NCBI GenBank assembly: GCA_048264105.1
Contig: JBLXDJ010000002.1
Span: 124,001 to 188,000 of the forward strand
Direction of reading: 5' to 3'
Source: Oceanospirillum sp048264105
Lineage (GTDB): Bacteria > Pseudomonadota > Gammaproteobacteria > Pseudomonadales > Halomonadaceae
Length of the DNA: 64,000 nt
Of the stretch, positions 1-7,929 are shown piece by piece. Below the pieces are notes generated by a model. That model was not told where the DNA came from and did not search any database. It saw only the letters and a list, made by a program, of their open reading frames with translations. The stretch's first letter is position 1, and every line of letters starts with the position of its first letter. The translations under genes and the position numbers were made by a program.

Positions 1-642
1 CTCGGCTTCTGGCGCTACCGGAAGGGGAAGAGTCGTTTCCAGAAAGATTTCTTCAATCATCGCTGGCTGGGATTGGTTTTTACGCCGGTGATGATCATTT
101 TCCTGTTGTCCGGTCTGAGCTTTAACCTGAAGCCGATCTATTATGCAGTGTTTGATCCAGTGGATCAGAGACAGCTGGCGCATAAATCCATTGAGACATC
201 GCCCATGGGGCAGGCGCAGCCGATGAGCCTTGAGCAGGCGGTGGCCACCGGGCAGCGTTTGACCCAGGCGTGGGCGGAGGATGAAGGCTTTGATGTTATC
301 CGTCCTGCCGGCTTATCGCACTCAGCCTATAAAGGCACTTATCTTTATCGCAGTTATTCCTCGCTGGATTATTCTGCGGATAGCGCTAAGACCAGTGTCT
401 GGTTTGATGCGAAAACGGGCGAGCTGTTGGCGCGTTTTCAGGCAACTGGGGCAAGTAGCGTGGATACCATGACGGTCGGATTTGAGGCTGTGCATAAGTC
501 AGAGCTGGGTGGCTGGAGCCGAATGCTCAGTCTGTTGTTGGTTGCGGCCTCGGTCTGGCTGACTGTGACAGGCTTGCGGATCTGGTGGTTCAAATGTCAG
601 GCGAGACGAAAGAGTGATCGTAGAAAAAAGCAGCACGGGTAA
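1..642 (+). CDS. PepSY-associated transmembrane protein, 3' part
   Basis: The reading frame is open from the first base of the window, so the gene begins upstream and only its last 213 codons are visible. The fragment opens with a basic cytoplasmic stretch and an HRWLG motif leading into a hydrophobic helix (about visible residues 22-44). A soluble periplasmic PepSY-like domain follows, then a second helix near the C terminus with the VTGLRIWW motif and a basic tail. This arrangement is typical of PepSY_TM proteins, which are often linked to TonB-dependent iron uptake or to membrane reductases. No partner gene is visible, so the substrate is unknown. A strong bidirectional terminator follows the stop codon. 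The family call is good; the function is not assigned. Confidence 0.8.
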   Translation, partial: LGFWRYRKGKSRFQKDFFNHRWLGLVFTPVMIIFLLSGLSFNLKPIYYAVFDPVDQRQLAHKSIETSPMGQAQPMSLEQAVATGQRLTQAWAEDEGFDVIRPAGLSHSAYKGTYLYRSYSSLDYSADSAKTSVWFDAKTGELLARFQATGASSVDTMTVGFEAVHKSELGGWSRMLSLLLVAASVWLTVTGLRIWWFKCQARRKSDRRKKQHG

Positions 643-700
643 AAAGAAACAGCGCACGCAGAAAGAAACGCTCTGACCGTTAGGGTGGTGAAAACGAAAA

Positions 701-728
701 AGGCGTGCCGGAGCACGCCTTTTGTTTT
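701..728. terminator. Bidirectional rho-independent terminator
   Basis: AGGCGTGC and GCACGCCT pair around a CGGA loop. A T-rich run follows on the plus strand and an A-rich run precedes it. The hairpin lies between the convergent PepSY gene and phaC and can serve both. Confidence 0.85.
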
Positions 729-746
729 CTTGCCTGCAGCAAGCGA

Positions 747-2813
747 TCAGGACTCGGAATTACCGGAATCGGATTTAGGTGCAGCAGTTTTTGCAGCCGT
801 TGTTTTTGCAGCTGAAGTTTTGCGAGGAGTGGCCTTTCTTGCCGTTGTTTTTCTGGGAGCGGTTTTGCGCGCCGCAGGTTTGGTTGCTGCAGCGGCAGGT
901 GCTTGTTGGGTTTCAGGAGCTGCTTCAGCCGAGGCCTGTGCTGGCTTCTTGCTCTGATAAGCCGGTGGCTCATCCGCTAAGAAGTCGGTCACCGCTTCCA
1001 GAAACTCACCCAGCAATGCGTGGCTCACCACAAAGATATGGCCGATATTTTTCTCAATGGTACGGTTCAGACCGCCGCGAACCATCTGTTGGTTATCGGC
1101 TTTGCGTCCCCAGCGCTCGCTGGTTTTGCAGGAGCCTACCGGTGCAATCGGGTCGCGCTGACCACAGTAATCGAACAGAGCGATATCGGCGCTGTTCAGT
1201 ACATCCATATTGACCGGTTTGCCGTCCAGTTCCGGTACCTCAGAGGGCAGGCAGTATTCGCCTTTCCAGATCTGGTTATCCATAAAGATCTTCTGAATCC
1301 ATTCGCCATGGGCGCGGGCCGGGAAGCGGGTTCCGCTGTGCAGCCAGTTCAGGAAAGGGGCGGCATCTTCAATCGCGCCGGGGAAGTTGGCACGACCGTA
1401 GAAACCCTCCAGTACAGTCTGCTCAACACCGGGCTGGATGGCGTGCATGCCGGATTCAATGGCGTAAGGCGAAATATTGCAGCGGCCATAGAAAAGCTGC
1501 ATCACATCGGCGTCGTAATCTTTGCGGATTACATCCCGCATCGGTTTGTGGCCGCTGGTCTCGTCATCAAACAGAACAGGCGTGGTCATCAGTACCACCT
1601 GACGGATACGTACATCCTTGCCGGTGATCTGAGCTTCTTCCACGCGACGGGCGAGATACGGCATAAAGAGAGTGCCGCCCATGCAGTAGGCCATCACCTC
1701 GATATTCTGATCAGGATGGCGCTGCAGAATCAGATCCAGATAGGTGTCGTGTACGGTTTTGCCGTAGAAATCGAGACCCAGCTGACACTGATCCGGCCCC
1801 GGATTACCGTAATCCACCAGATAGACGTCATAGCCCAGCTGCAGCATACCTTCGATCACCGACTTGCCGGGTGCCAGATCAAACAGCTCGCAACGGTTGA
1901 TCATGGGGCTTGCCATATAAAGGGTTTTGCCGTTGGCCTTAATCCCTTCCGGGCGAGGGTAGTGACGCAGTTTTACGCTGTAGAGTTCAGAGCCCGGTAC
2001 GGTTTCCCACGGACTGGCACCGATGCAGGCATGGGGTGAGTTCAGGGCGAAATTTCTCAGATCAAAAGCGTCGTGCTTCAGAAGAGCCAGCAGGCGCTCT
2101 TCGCAGCCTTTCAGATAATCGTCATCGCTGTCACGCCATTCCCCTTCGGCGCTTTTTTTACGATAGGGCTGGTCTTCATCAAGGCTGAAAGTCTGACCCG
2201 TGATCACCTGAAACAGTGAGCGAAGCAGATTCTTTAATGCCGTCAGGTGGGTTTGGCCACGGCTGTGGTATTGCCATTCCAGCAAACGAAAGCGGTTCAG
2301 CTGAGAGAGCAGCCAGGTCTGGCCCTGAAGGGTTTCGCAGGCCCAGGCGCAGGTTTCTTTATTAAAGCGACGCTCGCCATCGGCTTCTTCGGTGAAATGA
2401 GCTACCAGCGCTTTCAGTTGTTGCGCGTAAGCGGCATCCAGCTGCTGATCCGCGCGGGTGATCATATCCGGTGATTCATCGTTGGCAACAGCATCTTCTG
2501 TTGCCTGAATCAGAGGTTGTGCCCAGCCGGTAAACAGGGATTCCGGCACGCCAAAGGGGCGGAAGAAGGCGCTCTGGATCTGAGAGGTCTGCAGCATCTG
2601 TTTCAGCATCAGGCCGTTCATCTCGCTCATCCAGTGCTTGGTACCGCGAAGATGGGAGGGATTGTCTGCGCTGCTGGTCATCAGCAGGGTTTCCAGTGCG
2701 TCCGCGGTCAGAGGCGGAGCGTTGAATGATCCGGCAGAGAGCAGATCGCTGAACGCTGGGGTCTCTGGCGGTAGTCCGTTATCTGACAAAAGCTTGTTGA
2801 ACGAGGCAAACAT
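747..2813 (-). CDS. phaC: Poly(3-hydroxyalkanoate) synthase with histone-like C-terminal tail
   Basis: The 688-residue product polymerises hydroxyacyl-CoA into PHA at the granule surface. An N-terminal region of about 260 residues precedes an alpha/beta-hydrolase core. The nucleophile cysteine lies in AYCMGG (about C377), the acid in RDPIAP (about D554) and the histidine in NIGHIF (about H592). The lipase-like box has Ala where most synthases have Gly. From about residue 621 the protein ends in an Ala/Lys/Pro/Thr-rich tail of repeated RKT, AKT and APRK units, like the C terminus of the phasin PhaF or histone H1. ATG at 2813 is chosen over an upstream TTG because AGGAGA sits 8 nt before it. 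A small membrane-protein gene lies 44 nt upstream and is probably co-transcribed. phaA, phaB and phasin genes are absent nearby. Confidence 0.9.
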   Translation of the reverse strand: MFASFNKLLSDNGLPPETPAFSDLLSAGSFNAPPLTADALETLLMTSSADNPSHLRGTKHWMSEMNGLMLKQMLQTSQIQSAFFRPFGVPESLFTGWAQPLIQATEDAVANDESPDMITRADQQLDAAYAQQLKALVAHFTEEADGERRFNKETCAWACETLQGQTWLLSQLNRFRLLEWQYHSRGQTHLTALKNLLRSLFQVITGQTFSLDEDQPYRKKSAEGEWRDSDDDYLKGCEERLLALLKHDAFDLRNFALNSPHACIGASPWETVPGSELYSVKLRHYPRPEGIKANGKTLYMASPMINRCELFDLAPGKSVIEGMLQLGYDVYLVDYGNPGPDQCQLGLDFYGKTVHDTYLDLILQRHPDQNIEVMAYCMGGTLFMPYLARRVEEAQITGKDVRIRQVVLMTTPVLFDDETSGHKPMRDVIRKDYDADVMQLFYGRCNISPYAIESGMHAIQPGVEQTVLEGFYGRANFPGAIEDAAPFLNWLHSGTRFPARAHGEWIQKIFMDNQIWKGEYCLPSEVPELDGKPVNMDVLNSADIALFDYCGQRDPIAPVGSCKTSERWGRKADNQQMVRGGLNRTIEKNIGHIFVVSHALLGEFLEAVTDFLADEPPAYQSKKPAQASAEAAPETQQAPAAAATKPAARKTAPRKTTARKATPRKTSAAKTTAAKTAAPKSDSGNSES

Positions 2814-2857
2814 AGAATCCTTCTCCTGATGCAAGGGCGCAGACCTGAACGGCCTGT

Positions 2858-3103
2858 CTAACCCTTAAATGATTGAGCGGCTGCTTCCAGCTTTTCCTGA
2901 TGGTGTTTGTGGGGCACTTTGTCGGCCAGTAGTTGCTGATGAGTCTGATGCAGATGGGCTTTCTTGGCTGAGTCTGTACCCGCCAGCGCGTTGATCTGAT
3001 CGTTGATCGCCCAGACGCGAATCTTTTTGATCAGTACAATATGAAAGGCGATTCCGCTGATTGAGACGATAAAAATGATCACCAGTTGTAACCACAGGGG
3101 CAT
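2858..3103 (-). CDS. Small single-pass membrane protein upstream of phaC
   Basis: This is an 81-residue protein of no family I recognise. The first 25 residues form one hydrophobic helix, with no signal-peptidase site evident. The rest is a polar, Lys/His-rich helical segment that includes HLHQTHQQ and KVPHKHHQEK. GGAGA lies 7 nt before the ATG. It ends 44 nt before phaC on the same strand, so an operon is likely. A role at the membrane connected with PHA granules is only a guess from position. Confidence 0.65.
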   Translation of the reverse strand: MPLWLQLVIIFIVSISGIAFHIVLIKKIRVWAINDQINALAGTDSAKKAHLHQTHQQLLADKVPHKHHQEKLEAAAQSFKG

Positions 3104-3182
3104 GCTTGGGTCTCCGATAAATGTGGGGGCTGTCGTTGCTGGCCTTGCGGTTGGCTGAACCGGCAGGTGATGACACCAACTG

Positions 3183-3222
3183 GCTATGACGACTTGCTAT
3201 TAACGACTAGCTGTAACGACTA
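3183..3222. repeat. Three imperfect 13-14 nt tandem repeats
   Basis: Three consecutive units share the pattern GCT(A/G)T..ACGACT (3183-3195, 3196-3209, 3210-3222). They lie about 80 nt upstream of the small membrane-protein gene. They could be slippage products or binding sites for a regulator of the phaC operon. Confidence 0.5.
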
Positions 3223-3399
3223 AATAGAATAGACGAATCTTCTGACGCTGATATGACTTTGACGATGAGTGTTGAGTTCCGTCAGATTTCGCCGTTAGCG
3301 TGTGGCCGGATTCGCCTTTTGAGCGACATATTTTAGATGAATTTCACTTTATTCCAATCACTGAATGTAAGCGCTCCGGGCTTCGATGGCTGTTTTAAT

Positions 3400-3414
3400 T
3401 GAAAATGATTCTCA
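3400..3414. promoter_or_regulatory. Fur-like box upstream of the suf operon
   Basis: TGAAAATGATTCTCA matches 12 of 14 defined positions of the 7-1-7 Fur consensus TGATAATnATTATCA. It lies about 150 nt before the Rrf2 regulator gene. Iron control of suf by Fur is established in enterobacteria, so the location fits. Binding is inferred from sequence alone. Confidence 0.55.
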
Positions 3415-3520
3415 ACAACTTGCAGCGAACGTCGTTAAAACCCTGATCAAAAACCGGTTAATCGCCGTTATCTTGCAAAACACAGTAAAAAACTCGGGTA
3501 TAAGGGTTTTGTTCAAAGTT

Positions 3521-3545
3521 AAATGGGACTAAAATAGTCCACTAT
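3521..3545. promoter_or_regulatory. IscR type-1-like operator at the suf promoter
   Basis: GGACTA-AAA-TAGTCC is a perfect palindrome (3526-3540). It carries the GACT....AGTC core and a trailing TAT of the IscR type-1 motif. It overlaps a plausible -10 element (TAAAAT, 3530-3535) and ends 23 nt before the start of the Rrf2 gene, so autoregulation by that gene product is the simple reading. Confidence 0.65.
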
Positions 3546-3563
3546 AACGATGAAGGTAGAATC

Positions 3564-4097
3564 ATGCTGAAACTGAGCAAAATGACCGATTACGCGGCGG
3601 TGCTGATGGCACACATTGCCCGCACGCCGGATCAGCTGTTTACCGCCACCGATATTGCGGAACAGGTACAGATTCCCAAGCCGACGGTGAGTAAGGCTCT
3701 TAAGATGCTTCAGAAGAGCGGTCTGTTGGTTTCTCATCGTGGCGCACAGGGCGGCTACGGCTTGTCCCGTCCGCCAAAACAGATCACCGCCAGTGACATT
3801 CTGGTTGCCATTGAAGGCCCCTTCGCGATGACCGATTGCAGTCAGGAAGACGCTCTGTGTGACCTGCAGGATACCTGCGGTGTGGCAGACAACTGGCAGC
3901 GGGTCAGCCTGGCGATGCACCAGCTGCTGCAAAGTATCACGCTGGTGCAGCTGGCACAGAAAGAACCTCTGCAGCTGCAGTGGATGTCCGGCAATGACAT
4001 CTACTCCAGCGGTGGCGAAACCCAGCCAGCAGAACAGCAAACAGATAAAAGCAGTGTCCGCGCAGAGATTCCTCTCGTCGCGCTGGCCACAGAATAA
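3564..4097 (+). CDS. Rrf2-family Fe-S regulator of the SUF system
   Basis: This 177-residue Rrf2/IscR-type transcription factor has an N-terminal winged helix-turn-helix (about residues 1-75, with the DNA-contact segment around KPTVSKALKML). Three cysteines at C92, C99 and C105 would bind an Fe-S cluster. E. coli IscR has them at C92, C98 and C104, so the first spacing here is one residue longer. It is the first gene of the suf cluster and matches the family called FeS assembly SUF system regulator. The palindrome 23 nt upstream is a likely autoregulatory site. The tail after about residue 145 is polar and not conserved. The class is secure; a fixed symbol is not given because sufR and iscR are used inconsistently. 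Confidence 0.9.
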   Translation: MLKLSKMTDYAAVLMAHIARTPDQLFTATDIAEQVQIPKPTVSKALKMLQKSGLLVSHRGAQGGYGLSRPPKQITASDILVAIEGPFAMTDCSQEDALCDLQDTCGVADNWQRVSLAMHQLLQSITLVQLAQKEPLQLQWMSGNDIYSSGGETQPAEQQTDKSSVRAEIPLVALATE

Positions 4098-4175
4098 GAT
4101 CTTTCGGTGAGACCGTCAGATCATCAGAACCGAATTAGCTTCCGACAGAACCTTTAACCGGGTGAGGAGAGACCA

Positions 4176-5618
4176 ATGGCAAGTCAAGAGATGGAGCAGC
4201 TTGTACGTCGTGAGTACAAGCAAGGCTTTGTAACCGATATCGAGTCTGATACCGCGCCTCCCGGCCTGAATGAAGATGTGATCCGTTTTATTTCCGCCAA
4301 GAAAGAAGAGCCACAGTGGATGCTGGACTGGCGTCTGGCCGCTTTCGAACAGTGGAAAGAGATGGCAGAACCTGAGTGGGCCCACGTGAACTTCCCACAG
4401 GTCGACTTTCAGGCGGTGTCTTACTACTCCGCGCCTAAGTCTTCTGATGACCGTCCGAAGAGTCTGGACGAGGTTGATCCTAAACTGCTGGAAACCTACG
4501 AAAAGCTGGGTATTCCTCTGCATGAGCGTGCTGCGCTGGCGGGTGTGGCGATGGATATGGTGTTTGACTCCGTATCGGTGACCACAACCTTTAAAGAGCA
4601 GCTGGGCGAAGCCGGTGTGATCTTCTGCTCAATCTCAGAAGCGATCCGCGAATACCCTGATCTGATCAAACAGTATCTGGGTTCTGTTGTGCCGGTAGCC
4701 GATAACTTCTATGCGGCACTGAACTCTGCGGTCTTCTCTGACGGTTCTTTCGTGTTTGTTCCTAAGGGTGTTACCTGCCCGATGGAGCTGTCCACTTACT
4801 TCCGTATCAACGCCCAGAACACCGGTCAGTTTGAGCGTACCCTGATCATCTGTGAAGACGATGCTCAGGTATCCTATCTGGAAGGTTGTACCGCGCCGAT
4901 GCGTGATGAAAACCAGCTGCACGCTGCTGTGGTTGAGCTGGTGGCGCTGGAAAACGCCAACATCAAATACTCCACTGTTCAGAACTGGTATCCCGGTGAT
5001 GAGAACGGTAAAGGCGGTATCTACAACTTCGTGACCAAGCGTGGCGAGTGCCGTGGTGATAACTCCAAGATCAGCTGGACTCAGGTTGAAACCGGTTCTG
5101 CGGTGACCTGGAAATACCCAAGCTGCGTGCTGAAGGGTAAAAATTCCGTCGGTGAGTTCTACTCCGTTGCTGTGACCAACAACATGCAACAGGCGGACAC
5201 TGGCACCAAGATGATCCATATCGGTGAAGGTTCCCGCTCCACCATTATCTCCAAAGGTATTTCTGCCGGTCGTTCCGACCAGTCTTACCGTGGTCTGGTG
5301 AAGGTACTGCCGGGTGCTAAGGGCGCGCGTAACTTTACCCAGTGTGACTCCCTGCTGATCGGCGATCAGTGTGGCGCGCACACCTTCCCGTATCAGGAGA
5401 TCGGTAACAGCACGGCTCAGGTAGAGCACGAAGCGACTACCTCCAAGATCGGTGAAGATCAGCTGTTCTACTGCCGTCAGCGCGGCATCTCTGAAGAAGA
5501 TGCGGTGAACATGATTGTGAACGGCTTCTGTAAAGACGTCTTTAAAGAGCTGCCGATGGAGTTTGCGGTAGAGGCGGAAGCCCTGCTGAACGTAAGCCTT
5601 GAAGGTGCGGTTGGTTAA
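4176..5618 (+). CDS. sufB: Fe-S cluster scaffold protein SufB
   Basis: SufB (480 residues) forms the SufBC2D complex that builds Fe-S clusters in the cytoplasm under iron limitation or oxidative stress. The full family length is present. The conserved core includes the RNFTQCDSLLIG motif with C390, equivalent to the sulfur-accepting, cluster-building cysteine of E. coli SufB. A GAGGAGA Shine-Dalgarno lies just before the ATG. The gene starts 78 nt after the Rrf2 regulator. It is followed by an unusual 225-nt gap before sufC, where most suf operons have only a few bases. Confidence 0.97.
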   Translation: MASQEMEQLVRREYKQGFVTDIESDTAPPGLNEDVIRFISAKKEEPQWMLDWRLAAFEQWKEMAEPEWAHVNFPQVDFQAVSYYSAPKSSDDRPKSLDEVDPKLLETYEKLGIPLHERAALAGVAMDMVFDSVSVTTTFKEQLGEAGVIFCSISEAIREYPDLIKQYLGSVVPVADNFYAALNSAVFSDGSFVFVPKGVTCPMELSTYFRINAQNTGQFERTLIICEDDAQVSYLEGCTAPMRDENQLHAAVVELVALENANIKYSTVQNWYPGDENGKGGIYNFVTKRGECRGDNSKISWTQVETGSAVTWKYPSCVLKGKNSVGEFYSVAVTNNMQQADTGTKMIHIGEGSRSTIISKGISAGRSDQSYRGLVKVLPGAKGARNFTQCDSLLIGDQCGAHTFPYQEIGNSTAQVEHEATTSKIGEDQLFYCRQRGISEEDAVNMIVNGFCKDVFKELPMEFAVEAEALLNVSLEGAVG

Positions 5619-5635
5619 TTTTTGCGCTTTCCGTA

Positions 5636-5751
5636 GCTGAAGCCTCACCGGGTTCCCTGTTGCTGATTGCCAAAACATCCTGTTTTGCAGCAATCAGACT
5701 TCGCCATCCATGGCTACGTTGCAACAGGAAACACCGGCAGGCTTTATCAGC
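5636..5751. repeat. Structured inverted-repeat element between sufB and sufC
   Basis: A left arm (5636-5663) is complementary, with a few mismatches, to a right arm (5721-5751). Both contain GCTGA...AGCCT...CCGG...CCTGTTGC in opposite orientation. Inside lies a second hairpin, CTGATTGC-CAAAAC-ATCCT-GTTTTG-CA-GCAATCAG (5663-5697). The structure looks like a short MITE-like or BIME-like insertion, or an mRNA processing/stability element, within an otherwise tightly packed operon. The 65-codon open frame crossing it has no family resemblance and I do not regard it as a gene. Confidence 0.6.
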
Positions 5752-5843
5752 AGCAAAGCCAACAGCCAGCTCGACAGACAAAGAATTCAGATTTGATGGT
5801 GCAGCCGAAGCAGGCCGCCATCCACAGAAAAGGTTAAAACCAC

Positions 5844-6596
5844 ATGTTAGAAGTTAAAGACCTGCGCGTTAGTGTTGAAGATAAAGAGATTCTGAAAGGC
5901 CTGAACCTGACCATCAATCCGGGTGAAGTTCACGCCATTATGGGCCCGAACGGTGCCGGTAAATCTACCCTGTCTGCGGTTATCGCAGGTCGTGATGGTT
6001 ATGAAGTGACCAGCGGCAGCATCACCTTTGAAGGTGAAGATGTGCTGGAGATGGAAATTGAAGACCGTGCCCGCGCAGGCCTGCTGCTGGGTTTCCAGTA
6101 TCCGGTTGAGATCCCCGGGGTTAAAAACGTATATCTGCTGAAAGCTGCGCTGAATGCCAAGCGTGAGCATCTGGGCCTGCCGGAAATCGAAGCACCGGAA
6201 TTTATGAAGCTGGTCCGTGAAAAGCTGCAGTTTATGAAGATGGACAGCAGCTTCCTGCACCGCTCGGTAAACGAAGGTTTCTCCGGTGGTGAGAAAAAGC
6301 GTAACGAGATTCTGCAGATGCTGATTCTTGAGCCGAAGCTGGCGCTGCTGGATGAGATCGACTCGGGTCTGGATATCGACGCGCTGAAAATCGTATCCGA
6401 AGGTGTTAACAGCCTGCGTGATGCCGGTCGCTCCATCGTGATGGTTACTCACTACCAGCGTCTGCTGGACTACATCGTACCGGATCATATCCACGTACTG
6501 TCCGGCGGTAAGATCATCAAATCCGGTGACAAGTCACTGGCTCTGGAATTGGAAAAACGCGGTTACGATTGGGTAATCGAGGAGGCGGCTCAATGA
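5844..6596 (+). CDS. sufC: Fe-S assembly ATPase SufC
   Basis: SufC (250 residues) is the ABC-type ATPase of the SufBCD complex. Walker A is GPNGAGKST (residues 34-42), the signature is FSGGEKKRNE (146-155), Walker B with the catalytic Glu is LALLDE (166-171), and the switch His is H203 in VTHYQR. Length is normal for the family. An AAAAGG site about 10 nt before the ATG is a modest ribosome binding site. The stop codon overlaps the sufD start in an ATGA arrangement, indicating translational coupling. Confidence 0.97.
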   Translation: MLEVKDLRVSVEDKEILKGLNLTINPGEVHAIMGPNGAGKSTLSAVIAGRDGYEVTSGSITFEGEDVLEMEIEDRARAGLLLGFQYPVEIPGVKNVYLLKAALNAKREHLGLPEIEAPEFMKLVREKLQFMKMDSSFLHRSVNEGFSGGEKKRNEILQMLILEPKLALLDEIDSGLDIDALKIVSEGVNSLRDAGRSIVMVTHYQRLLDYIVPDHIHVLSGGKIIKSGDKSLALELEKRGYDWVIEEAAQ

Positions 6597-7897
6597 GTTT
6601 AGCCGAGTTTACTGATCAGTGGCTGAGTGCGGTAACCCCGCAGATCAGCGAAGGCCCGGGTTGGTTAACCGACCTGCGTCAGGGTGCTGTTGAACAGTTT
6701 GCCGTACTGGGCTTGCCTCACGCCCGTCTGGAAAACTGGAAATACACCGACGTTAAAGCACTGGCTAAGCGCAGCTTCTCACTGCCGAAAGCAGTAGATG
6801 CTCAGGCACTGGCTGATGAAAAATCGCTGGGTCTGGATGCGATCCGTCTGGTGTTTGTGGACGGTGTTTTCTCTGAAAGCGCTTCCACGCTGGGCGATCT
6901 GCCTGCCGGTGTTCAGGTACTGCCTCTGGCGAAAAACGCCAATGCAGCCAAACCGGTTCTGGGTCAGGTTGCTGCGGCTAACTTCAGCGGCTTTACCGCG
7001 CTGAATCTGGCGGCGTTTCAGGATGGTGTGCTGATTGATCTGGCTGCCAATGCGGTGCTGGAACAGCCGGTTTACCTGCAGTTTGTCGCCACGGAACAGG
7101 AAAATCCTGTACTGGTACAGCCGCGTATTCTGATCAAAGCAGGTACGCACGCTCAGGCAACCATCGTTGAACATTACGCCGGTGCTGAAGAAGCGGCCAA
7201 CCTGACTAACGTGGTGACCGAAGTGGATCTGGCCGATGGCGCCAATATCACCCACTACAAGCTGCAGCAGGAAAGCCTCAAGCAGTACCACATCGCCAGC
7301 ATGCACGTTGAGCAGAAGCGCGACAGCCGCTTTACCTCACACAATGTATGTCTGGGTGGCAAGCTGGCTCGTCAGGATATTCAGGTTGAGCTGAGTGGCG
7401 AAGGTGCCGAAGTGAACCTGAACGGTCTGTATCTGGGGAACGGTCGTCAGCATCTGGATAACCACACGCTGGTTAACCACAATGCGCCGCACACCAACAG
7501 CAATGAAGATTACAAAGGCATTCTGAACGACCGCTCCGGTGGTGTGTTCAATGGCCGTGCCGTTGTGCATAAAGACGCGCAGAAGATCGAAGCCCATCAG
7601 TCCAACGCTAACCTGCTGCTGTCGGACAAAGCGGAGATCGATACCAAGCCGGAGCTGGAAATCTACGCCGATGACGTGAAGTGCTCCCACGGCAGCACCA
7701 CAGGTCAGCTGGACGAGAACGCCCTGTTTGCCCTGCGTTCCCGTGGTCTGGGTGAAGAGATGGCGCGCGGTCTGCTGACACTGGCTTTTGCCAACGAAGT
7801 GATCGACCGTATCGAAATTCCGGCAGTTCATGACCGTATTGAAGACGCGGTAGCCGGTCGTCTGCCTGAGAAGTTCAACCTGAAAGGCCTCGTGTAA
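6593..7897 (+). CDS. sufD: Fe-S assembly protein SufD
   Basis: SufD (434 residues) pairs with SufB and is thought to help iron entry into the complex. The N-terminal helical part has the typical RLENWKYTDV motif. The C-terminal beta-helix carries the conserved NSNEDYKGIL and RSGGVFNGR segments and the CSHG.T.GQLDE motif. The ATG at 6593 overlaps the sufC stop. Upstream in-frame initiation would read through the end of sufC and is not needed, since GAGGAGG lies just before this ATG. Confidence 0.96.
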   Translation: MSLAEFTDQWLSAVTPQISEGPGWLTDLRQGAVEQFAVLGLPHARLENWKYTDVKALAKRSFSLPKAVDAQALADEKSLGLDAIRLVFVDGVFSESASTLGDLPAGVQVLPLAKNANAAKPVLGQVAAANFSGFTALNLAAFQDGVLIDLAANAVLEQPVYLQFVATEQENPVLVQPRILIKAGTHAQATIVEHYAGAEEAANLTNVVTEVDLADGANITHYKLQQESLKQYHIASMHVEQKRDSRFTSHNVCLGGKLARQDIQVELSGEGAEVNLNGLYLGNGRQHLDNHTLVNHNAPHTNSNEDYKGILNDRSGGVFNGRAVVHKDAQKIEAHQSNANLLLSDKAEIDTKPELEIYADDVKCSHGSTTGQLDENALFALRSRGLGEEMARGLLTLAFANEVIDRIEIPAVHDRIEDAVAGRLPEKFNLKGLV

Positions 7898-7929
7898 ACG
7901 GGGCTGGCGCGATTGAGGGAATGTCTGAG

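Noticed and set aside
5660..5857. 65-codon frame between sufB and sufC
   Set aside because: It crosses the inverted-repeat structure and overlaps the sufC start; composition follows the palindromes rather than protein coding.
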